64,000 nt of DNA. Source: Bradyrhizobium sp. ISRA464. Lineage in GTDB: Bacteria; Pseudomonadota; Alphaproteobacteria; Rhizobiales; Xanthobacteraceae. Under the pieces are notes generated by a model. The model made no database searches. It was not told where the DNA came from and worked only from the letters and a program-made list of their open reading frames with translations. The position numbers were made by a program, and so were the translations under genes. The stretch spans positions 1,302,001 through 1,366,000 of the forward strand of contig NZ_CP094526.1 of NCBI RefSeq assembly GCF_029910095.1. Direction: 5' to 3'. Positions 57,340-64,000 of the stretch are shown piece by piece; the first letter of the stretch is position 1; every line of letters begins with the position of its first letter.

Positions 57340-59287
57340 GGATTCGACTCCTCAAAATTCCAGGCCGATGCGAGAGACCACGATGAATGCGGCAGGTCCC
57401 CGCGGAAGGGACAGTATCGATCAGGCAGATATCAGATTCCTCGTCGAGAAGAATGCCGACGGTATTGTCGTGGTTGACGAAGACGGCACTGTGTTGTTCG
57501 TCAATCCGGCCGCGGAGCAGATTTTCGGTCGAACGCGAGAAGCGCTGATCGGTTCGCAGATAGGCATCCCCCTCATCGGGGGAGAAACGACGGAGATCGC
57601 CCTGCATCGTCCGGGCGGCGATTCAGCCGAGGCCGAGATCCGGGTTGTGGAAACGACATGGGATCGCCGACCTGCCCTTCTGGCGAGCCTGCGTGATATA
57701 TCGGCGCGAAAGGCGACGGAGGAGCGCCTGAGGCAGTCCGCCAAGATGGAGGCCGTCGGCCGGCTGACGGCCGGCATTGCGCATGATTTCAACAATCTGC
57801 TAACGGTCGTTCTTGGAAATCTGGAGAGTGCGCGCCGGCAGTCCTCTGCAGCAACCGCGCGGATCCAGGCCCTTGACAACGCGACGCGCGGCGCACGCCG
57901 CGCGGCAGCTCTCACTGAACGGTTGCTCGCCTTTGCGCGCCAAAAGCCGCTAGCGCCCGTCACCATCGATGTCAACGAACTCGTGTTGGGGATGTCCGAT
58001 TTACTCCAGCGCACACTGGGCGAGAGCATTAATGTCCGCTCCGCGCTCGATCCTGCGGCTTGGAACATAGAGACAGATCCGACCGAACTTGAAGCCGCTA
58101 TCGTGAACCTCGCCGTCAACGCACGCGACGCGATGCCGAACGGCGGCGAGCTCATGATCGAGACGGCGAATGTCCAGCTCGACAGGGTCTATGCTGCGGC
58201 AAACGCGGAGGTGACGGCCGGACCGCATGTAATGATTGCGGTTGCCGACACGGGCACCGGGATGAGTCCGGACATCCTTAAGAAGGTATTTGAGCCGTTT
58301 TTCACCACCAAAGCCGATGGACGCGGGACTGGCCTCGGGCTCAGCCAAGTCTACGGCTTTGTCAAACAGACCGGCGGGCACGTGAGACTCTACAGCGAGC
58401 CCGGAATCGGAACGACCGTCAAGGTCTACTTCCCAAAGGTAGCAGAATCGCGCCGCGCCCTTCAGCCAAGCGACGGCCAGAAATTGATCGATCAGGTTCC
58501 GCTTGCCGGCGAGAGCGAAGGCATCCTCGTCGTTGAGGATGACGAGGATGTCCGCAATTACACCGTCAGCAGCCTGCGCGAGCTAGGCTACGTTGTCTTT
58601 GCGGCGATCGATGCGGCTTCGGCTCTTGAGATTTTGGATCGCGAAGATGGAATCCACCTTCTGTTCACCGATCTCGGTCTGCCGGGCGCCATGGACGGCA
58701 GAGCCCTCGCCGACCGCATTCGCGCGATCAAGCCCTCCGTGAAGATATTGATCACAACGGCTTATGCCGGTAGCGTCCTACTATGCGAAGGACGGCTCGC
58801 TCCCGGCGTTGAATTGCTCAGCAAGCCTTTCAGCTTTGCAGCTCTGGCCTCGCGCATTCGGGAATTGCTGGATCGTCGCCAAGAAGGTCAGGAAGGCGAT
58901 CGCATTCTTGTCGTTGATGACGAAGTTCTCATTCGCATGTTGGTGGTGGATGCCCTGGCGCGAGCAGGACTGGAGGCCGAGGAAGCTGGCAGCTTCCACG
59001 AGGCCCTCGCAAAGATCCGCAGCGTCGGCGACAAGCTAGCCGCCGCAATAGTGGACCTTGGACTGCCCGACAAACCAGGCGATGGACTCGTCGCCGAGAT
59101 CAGGGCCCTTTGGCCAGGTTTGCCAATCGTATTGGCAACTGGCTATGTCAGTGAGGATCTCCGTCGCCGGTTTGTGCAAGATGTGCTGCTGCATATAGTC
59201 GCGAAGCCCTTTGATCCAGAGGCGCTCATGGCCACGCTGGAAAGATTGGGGTTTCGAGCTCGCAGACGTGGCCAGCCTTCGTCCTGA
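57320..59287 (+). CDS. PAS hybrid histidine kinase with two receiver domains
   Basis: A 655-residue kinase: PAS (about 35-130; [20 protein letters not shown]), HisKA with His155 ([15 protein letters not shown]), HATPase ([27 protein letters not shown]) and receivers near 400-520 (FTDLGLPG) and 530-650 ([10 protein letters not shown]). No membrane helix, so cytosolic. The ATG at 57320 lies inside the kaiC stop region with GGGGGTA upstream, so it is coupled to kaiC and is the likely output kinase of the Kai module. Confidence 0.87.
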   Translation: MPSTDTKDSTPQNSRPMRETTMNAAGPRGRDSIDQADIRFLVEKNADGIVVVDEDGTVLFVNPAAEQIFGRTREALIGSQIGIPLIGGETTEIALHRPGGDSAEAEIRVVETTWDRRPALLASLRDISARKATEERLRQSAKMEAVGRLTAGIAHDFNNLLTVVLGNLESARRQSSAATARIQALDNATRGARRAAALTERLLAFARQKPLAPVTIDVNELVLGMSDLLQRTLGESINVRSALDPAAWNIETDPTELEAAIVNLAVNARDAMPNGGELMIETANVQLDRVYAAANAEVTAGPHVMIAVADTGTGMSPDILKKVFEPFFTTKADGRGTGLGLSQVYGFVKQTGGHVRLYSEPGIGTTVKVYFPKVAESRRALQPSDGQKLIDQVPLAGESEGILVVEDDEDVRNYTVSSLRELGYVVFAAIDAASALEILDREDGIHLLFTDLGLPGAMDGRALADRIRAIKPSVKILITTAYAGSVLLCEGRLAPGVELLSKPFSFAALASRIRELLDRRQEGQEGDRILVVDDEVLIRMLVVDALARAGLEAEEAGSFHEALAKIRSVGDKLAAAIVDLGLPDKPGDGLVAEIRALWPGLPIVLATGYVSEDLRRRFVQDVLLHIVAKPFDPEALMATLERLGFRARRRGQPSS

Positions 59288-59421
59288 TGTGTGGATCGTT
59301 TCCGACAAAGTCTGATCAACTCGTATGCCCGACGCTGTCGATGACGTGAAGCTCGTCCGGCCCGGGTGTTGTGCTGCCATTCGAAGCCATCTCGTTTGAT
59401 TGCATCTCCCCAGATCAATAA

Positions 59422-59438
59422 AGTTCAATAATAGAATT
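59422..59438. promoter_or_regulatory. Weaker copy of the HxlR-type palindrome
   Basis: AGTTCAATAATAGAATT has the same 5-7-5 layout as the two perfect sites, with one change in the right arm. Confidence 0.45.
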
Positions 59439-59612
59439 TACATATTTGGTTGGAAAAGGCACATCACGCGTGCCTTTCTCGGTCGATATTCCAGCGTGTG
59501 GGCGTATCCCGCGCCTCGCGGACTGATGGCTCTTCCGCTCTAACGCGCAACTTCCCGGCACGCTGAAAGCGCGCCGCTCGCTGCCAGTGGACTGTCATCT
59601 AAGTGCTTGACG

Positions 59613-59629
59613 AGTTCTAAAACAGAACT
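59613..59629. promoter_or_regulatory. Candidate HxlR operator upstream of the ABC receptor gene
   Basis: AGTTCTAAAACAGAACT is a perfect inverted repeat with a seven-base spacer, 180 bases before the start codon. The same palindrome occurs at 63708-63724. Confidence 0.6.
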
Positions 59630-59808
59630 GTATGGTTGAGGATAAGCCGGCCGATCTCAACGACCGCAAGGCTTGCTGCGCGCTGGGCCAGTCCGCGCTT
59701 GGATAGCGAGGCGCCCAGTTTCGCTCGGCGTGACGCCGGGCGAGCAGCCGGTGACGCAACAAAACACAATGACGTACCCGGAAGGGTGCGCATGAGGGAG
59801 GACGAGCA

Positions 59809-61008
59809 ATGTTGGTGAATCCGAAGATCGTTGCGGCTCTGGCGTTGCTTTTGAGCGGACCGGCATTCGCGGCCGACGAGCCGGGGGTCACTGAGACCGA
59901 GATCAAGATCGGCGGGGTGTTTCCGTTCAGTGGACCGGCATCATCGATCGGTCTCGTGGGCAAGGGACTGATCGCATACATTCAATCGCTGAATGACCGC
60001 GGCGGCATTAACGGACGCAAGATCAACTACATCGCCTATGATGACGCGTACAGCCCGCCCAAAGCGGTGGAGCAGGTCCGCAAGCTCGTTGAGAGCGATG
60101 AAGTGGCGTTCATGTTCGGCCAACTCGGCACTCCCGGCATTTCGGCGACGGCAAAATACCTGAAGACGAAAGGCGTGCCCAGCATCGCAATCATCAGCGG
60201 ATCATCGAAATTCACCGACGTCACCAGTTACCCGCTGACCACGACAGGCCTTGTCAGCTACGACACCGAAGGAAAAATCTACGCCAAATATCTGACGAAG
60301 ACGCTGCCGAACGCCAAGTATGCGATCCTCTATCAAAACGACGATCTCGGCAAAGATTACGTCAATGCCTTCAAAGCGTTTCTCGGCAAGGAGTACGATC
60401 GAAAGGTCGTCAGCGCTTCCTATGAGGTCACCGAACCGACCGTCGATTCACAGGTCACCAATCTGAAGAACTCCGGTGCCGACGCCCTGATGATCGCAGG
60501 AACACCGAAGTTCGCCGCGCAGGCGATCCGCCAAGTCTCCGTGATCGGCTGGAAGGCGACGGTTATCATCAACTTTCCGTCCGGTTCGGTTGGAGGCACG
60601 CTCGCGCCGGCCGGTCTCGACAAATCAGTCGGCGTGATCGTCGGGACAATCAACAAGGATATCGTAGATCAAGCGTGGAAAGACGACCCTGCCATGCAGG
60701 CCTACCGGGCGTTTCTCGACAAGTATTTGCCGGGCGTCGACATCACCAACGGCAGCTATCTAACGGGCTATCAGCAAGGCATCCTGCTCGAGCAAATCCT
60801 GAAGCAATGCGGAAATGATCTGTCCCGCAAGAATATTCTTGCGCAGGCCAAGAACCTTAGGGATTTCGTCGTCCCGACCGCGCTGCCGGGGATCAAGGTC
60901 AACACCAGCGAAACCGAGAACATGATCTGGACGCAGATGCGCCTGCAGCGATGGACCGGCACGACCTGGGAAGCCTTCGGGGACGTGCTGGACGCCAGGT
61001 CCGAATGA
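59809..61008 (+). CDS. ABC transporter substrate-binding protein (branched-chain amino acid/aromatic type)
   Basis: A 399-residue periplasmic receptor with a signal peptide (IVAALALLLSGPAFAAD). Its mature start GVTETEIKIGGVFPFSGPAS is typical of the LivJ-type family that binds amino acids or aromatic acids. No permease or ATPase gene is nearby. A CoA ligase gene follows, which favours an aromatic-acid ligand. The start follows GGGAGGACGAGCA. Confidence 0.87.
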   Translation: MLVNPKIVAALALLLSGPAFAADEPGVTETEIKIGGVFPFSGPASSIGLVGKGLIAYIQSLNDRGGINGRKINYIAYDDAYSPPKAVEQVRKLVESDEVAFMFGQLGTPGISATAKYLKTKGVPSIAIISGSSKFTDVTSYPLTTTGLVSYDTEGKIYAKYLTKTLPNAKYAILYQNDDLGKDYVNAFKAFLGKEYDRKVVSASYEVTEPTVDSQVTNLKNSGADALMIAGTPKFAAQAIRQVSVIGWKATVIINFPSGSVGGTLAPAGLDKSVGVIVGTINKDIVDQAWKDDPAMQAYRAFLDKYLPGVDITNGSYLTGYQQGILLEQILKQCGNDLSRKNILAQAKNLRDFVVPTALPGIKVNTSETENMIWTQMRLQRWTGTTWEAFGDVLDARSE

Positions 61009-61122
61009 GCGCGCAACGGGCAAGGTGGCGGATGGGGCATTAATTGTGCCGGCCGCCGGCGCTGGGCACAAGAGGGGGCAGCGCGTGCGATCGCCCTTCC
61101 AGCAATTCAGGAGGTCATTTCG

Positions 61123-62925
61123 ATGTCGACGAAGGCACTGACGTTTGCGCCAAGGGAGCTTTGCATCGAGCGTCGACCCGACGGCACGCTCATATTGAGC
61201 TCGCCTCTCGAATGGAAGCCGTGTGACTGGCGCATCACCGATTTTCTACCGAGCTGGGCAGACGCCGTTCCGGACCGAGTGTTCCTTGCGCAACGCAATG
61301 CGAAGGGTGGATGGGACGAGATCACCTACGGCGAGGCATGGTCGCAGGTTCAAGCGGTCGGCCAAAGCCTGATCGATATGGGCGCAAAGCCGGCTGACAA
61401 GCTGGCAGTACTTTCAGGAAACTCCATCGAGAACGCGGTGATCTCTTTTGCGGCGATGTCGATAGGGGTCATCCTGGCGCCGATATCGCCGAACTACACG
61501 CTGATGCCCGGTGGCCTCGCTCGTCTCGAGGACATCGCGGAAGTGCTGCGCCCGAGCTTCGTTTTCGTCCAAAGCGGACGCGACTTTTCCGCTGGCCGCT
61601 CCATTGCGGAGTTGGCAGCCGCGACCTGGATCAGCGTCGACGGCGCGCCGGATACGGTGCCTTTCCGCACCCTGACAGGCAGAACCGGGAGCGAAGGATT
61701 TGCCCGGGCGTCACGCGCGGTCTCTTGTGACGCGGTTGCCAAGATTCTCTTCACGTCCGGTTCGACTGGCTTCCCGAAAGGGGTGCTCAACACCCACCGC
61801 ATGATGGCGAGCGCCCTGGAAATGGGGAGTCTGCTCGTGTCTCCTCAGGCTGCGCCGGTCCAGGTGGAGTGGCTGCCTTGGCACCATACGATGGGCAGCA
61901 ATGTCATCCTTCACAGCATCCTCAAGAATGGCGGGACGCTCTATATCGACGATGGCCGGCCCCTGCCGCAGCTCTTTCACAAGACCGTTGCCAATCTCAA
62001 GGAGATTTCGCCGACCGCGATGTTCAACGTACCCGCCGGCTATAATCTCCTATGTGACGCGGTCGAGAAGGACCTCGATCTTGGCGCCAGTGTGTTCAAG
62101 CGGATGGATCGCTTGAGCTACGCCGGGGCTGCAATTTCGCAAGCCACGCTTGAGAAACTGTATCGGTTGACGTCATCAATTACGGGACGGCGGATTCCGG
62201 TGATGTCGGGTTACGGCACGACCGAAACGGCCCCGACGATCAGTACGACCCATTGGGCAACGGATCAGCCGGGGGAGATTGGTCTTCCCGCGCCGGGGCT
62301 GCAGTTAAAACTGATCCCCGTTTCCTATACCTACGAGGCGAGGGTCAAGGGACCCAACGTCACGCCCGGTTATCTCGGACGGCCGGATTTGACGGAAAGG
62401 GCCTTCGATGAGGAAGGATTCTATCGCATCGGCGATACCGTCTCGTTTCTGGATCCAGAGAAGCCGGAGCTTGGGCTGCGCTTTACGGGTAGAATTTCCG
62501 AGAACTTCAAGCTCGCGAACGGCACCTGGGTCTCGATCGGCAACATGCGCGCGGCAATCCTGGCCGCGACACGCGGCGTCTTGCTGGACATTGTTGTTGC
62601 CGGCGAAAATCGCGAGGCGTGCGCGCTGCTCTGCTGGTTGAACCCGACCGAGGCGGCGCGCATCTCGCAGACTCCAGCCCCGGATTTGACCTGCGACCCT
62701 CTCGTGATTCAATTTCTGAAGGATCGCTTTCGGGACTACAACGAGACCGTCGGAAGCAGCGAGAGAATCTGTTCCTTCTCTCTGCTGAAGGATCCGCCGT
62801 CAATGGCGGCCGGAGAAATCACCGACAAGGCCTATGTCAATCAGCGTGCGGTGCTGAAAGTTCGCTCCGAACAGGTTGAGCATCTCTACGCGAACGAACC
62901 GAGCCGAGATGTGGTCCGGGTGTAA
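61123..62925 (+). CDS. Feruloyl-CoA synthetase-like AMP-binding ligase
   Basis: A 600-residue ANL ligase with the P-loop [17 protein letters not shown], the motif [10 protein letters not shown] and the hinge region [18 protein letters not shown]. The family joins hydroxycinnamates or similar acids to CoA. Terminal [18 protein letters not shown] carries the late lysine-rich loop. AGGAGGT lies nine bases before the ATG. It follows the ABC receptor gene by 114 bases. Confidence 0.87.
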   Translation: MSTKALTFAPRELCIERRPDGTLILSSPLEWKPCDWRITDFLPSWADAVPDRVFLAQRNAKGGWDEITYGEAWSQVQAVGQSLIDMGAKPADKLAVLSGNSIENAVISFAAMSIGVILAPISPNYTLMPGGLARLEDIAEVLRPSFVFVQSGRDFSAGRSIAELAAATWISVDGAPDTVPFRTLTGRTGSEGFARASRAVSCDAVAKILFTSGSTGFPKGVLNTHRMMASALEMGSLLVSPQAAPVQVEWLPWHHTMGSNVILHSILKNGGTLYIDDGRPLPQLFHKTVANLKEISPTAMFNVPAGYNLLCDAVEKDLDLGASVFKRMDRLSYAGAAISQATLEKLYRLTSSITGRRIPVMSGYGTTETAPTISTTHWATDQPGEIGLPAPGLQLKLIPVSYTYEARVKGPNVTPGYLGRPDLTERAFDEEGFYRIGDTVSFLDPEKPELGLRFTGRISENFKLANGTWVSIGNMRAAILAATRGVLLDIVVAGENREACALLCWLNPTEAARISQTPAPDLTCDPLVIQFLKDRFRDYNETVGSSERICSFSLLKDPPSMAAGEITDKAYVNQRAVLKVRSEQVEHLYANEPSRDVVRV

Positions 62926-63051
62926 GAGCGAGTTCAGCGTTGCGGGGCGGTTTCGGACATCCTGTGTCGGCTCGACGGCGCCCGCAGGCACTCGCTTGCG
63001 TAGCCATCTGCTGCACGGCGCGGTCGATGCAGCATGCCGTGCGCGTCCATC

Positions 63052-63564
63052 TCAAGCGGCGCGTGAGCGCGCCTTTGCCTTCCGGATCTCCGGCGCGTTT
63101 GTCGCCGGGGTGCCGCGGGCACCCGGCCCTGGGTGAGTATGAACCTCCTTGGCCGACAGCGGCTCTCCGCACTCGGAGCACACCATGACCGGATCGAAGT
63201 CCTTTCCGCACTTCCGGTGCTGGTGCAGCAAAGGCCGGCCGCGCTCGTCGACCATGTGAGTATCGCCCCAATGCACGATCGCCATCATGATCGGATACAG
63301 ATCGAGTCCCTTTTGAGTCAGGATGTATTCGTGGCGCTTGGGTGATTCCTGGTATGGAATGCGGCGCAGGATGCCCTGCCGAACCAGCTTTTTCAGTCGC
63401 TCGGCGAGCAAGTGCCGCGTGATTCCGAGCGCCGACTGAAATCCCTCGAAGCGCCGCGTGCGCAGAAAGCATTCGCGCAGGATCAGGAGAGTCCAGCGAT
63501 CGCCGATCACGCCGATGGTTCGGGCCATCGAACATGGCTCTTCCTCGAGTTCTTTCCACTTCAT
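63052..63564 (-). CDS. HxlR-family regulator with zinc-ribbon-like tail
   Basis: A 170-residue protein. The winged helix GVIGDRWTLLILRECFLRTRRF (written across the domain start) with GITRHLLAERLKKLVRQGIL is HxlR. The C-terminal CGKDFDPVMVCSECGEPLSA supplies three Cys, possibly a zinc site. It lies between the ligase gene and the isomerase gene, in opposite direction to both, and is the best candidate to bind the shared palindromes. Confidence 0.87.
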   Translation of the reverse strand: MKWKELEEEPCSMARTIGVIGDRWTLLILRECFLRTRRFEGFQSALGITRHLLAERLKKLVRQGILRRIPYQESPKRHEYILTQKGLDLYPIMMAIVHWGDTHMVDERGRPLLHQHRKCGKDFDPVMVCSECGEPLSAKEVHTHPGPGARGTPATNAPEIRKAKARSRAA

Positions 63565-63707
63565 TCAGGCTCTCCAGTCATCCCGGCATGGGCCGTCTCG
63601 AATCGTCACGGAAGCCGGTGCAGGCCCTTGCATTCTAGATAGGTACTAAATTCCAAACAATACCCTTCCAAGCTAGCCAAAGTGGCTTGAATCTCGTCAC
63701 ATTTGAC

Positions 63708-63724
63708 AGTTCAATTTTAGAACT
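63708..63724. promoter_or_regulatory. Candidate HxlR operator upstream of the isomerase gene
   Basis: AGTTCAATTTTAGAACT is a perfect inverted repeat with a seven-base spacer, in the divergent region between the HxlR gene and the isomerase gene. Confidence 0.6.
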
Positions 63725-63796
63725 ATAGGATGCAGACAGTTGGAGCTGGCGATCGGATCATCAGTACCTGCCAATGCGCTCCGGGAGGAAGTCGAG

Positions 63797-64000
63797 ATGA
63801 CGCTAAAGGTTGAATTCCAGTTCGATTTCGGCAGCCCGAACGCTTATCTGGCGGAAATCGCTATCCCGGGCATCGAGCAGCGGACCGGCGTGAAATTCGA
63901 GTATGTCCCGGTTCTGCTCGGCGGCATCTACAAGGCAACCGGCAACATGTCGCCGTTCGACTCGCTTCGGGGGATCAAGAACAAGCCGGAATACCAGGCG
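63797..64000 (+). CDS. 2-hydroxychromene-2-carboxylate isomerase-like protein (partial)
   Basis: The first 68 codons run off the window. EFQFDFGSPNAYLAEIAIPG is the HCCA isomerase/DsbA-like start with the catalytic Ser in place of CxxC, and YVPVLLGGIYKATGNMSPF follows as in the family. GGGAGGAAG stands upstream of the ATG. It belongs with the aromatic module and is a paralogue of the 10861 gene. Confidence 0.85.
   Translation, partial: MTLKVEFQFDFGSPNAYLAEIAIPGIEQRTGVKFEYVPVLLGGIYKATGNMSPFDSLRGIKNKPEYQA

Larger units (their letters stand above)
59288..59808. other. Gene-free region with HxlR-like operator sites
   Basis: A 520-base spacer with an AT-rich stretch near 59415-59450 and two copies of the AGTTC-N7-GAACT-type palindrome. 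No gene seen. Confidence 0.5.

Noticed and set aside
1..64000. CRISPR arrays or rRNA genes
   Set aside because: No regularly spaced short repeats and no rRNA-like sequence were seen.

Overview
The window is high-GC alphaproteobacterial DNA, most likely Bradyrhizobium or a close relative. The evidence is the F0 ATP synthase order (atpI-B-E-G-F), a class I 5-aminolevulinate synthase hemA behind a perfect FixK box, the Rhizobiales-type block DUF2948-hisD-UPF0262-phosphatase-maf-yacG, and many copies of palindromic intergenic repeats typical of Bradyrhizobiaceae. Everything is read from sequence; no database search was run.

Layout. 1-12.7 kb: housekeeping genes, namely a RibD-like reductase, a GH17 membrane glucan enzyme, thrC, an M16 peptidase, a GNAT acetyltransferase, the F0 operon on the minus strand, a DsbA-like isomerase and a YjbQ protein. 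12.7-26.7 kb: an MHS-type transporter, a LuxR-type response regulator and a giant SLC5-histidine kinase (a CrbR/CrbS-like pair) flanking a YncE-like propeller, then hemA, an MBL hydrolase, a chemoreceptor and an outer-membrane barrel. 26.9-31.4 kb: an HTH gene divergent from a complete bufferin-type metal operon (bufA-bufB-bufC-doxX-sigF-nrsF) with a SigF-like promoter.

31.4-34.5 kb: a 3-kb mini-island in the 3' end of tRNA-Thr(GGT), bounded by perfect 25-bp repeats. It carries a ScoMcrA-like type IV restriction enzyme, an outer-membrane protein, a small ORF and an integrase stub. An IS630 element (34771-35888) sits just beyond the tRNA. 36-42.5 kb: a cNMP-binding/thioredoxin-reductase-like fusion that lacks the CxxC pair, then the hisD-maf-yacG block and tRNA-Phe.

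42.5-54.1 kb: at least two tandem accessory segments behind tRNA-Phe(GAA), marked by three related copies of the tRNA 3' end (42442, 50569, 54103). The first holds redox and hydrolase genes around an AraC regulator, with two near-identical candidate operators. The second holds a frameshifted MFS efflux gene, a DUF1127 gene and a divergent ArsR-like regulator. 54.7-59.3 kb: a Kai-type cluster, LuxR-kaiB-kaiC-hybrid kinase, with kaiC split into two overlapping reading frames. 59.4-64 kb: an aromatic-acid-type module (ABC solute receptor, feruloyl-CoA synthetase-like ligase, HxlR regulator, start of a 2-hydroxychromene-2-carboxylate isomerase) tied together by a repeated 17-bp palindrome.
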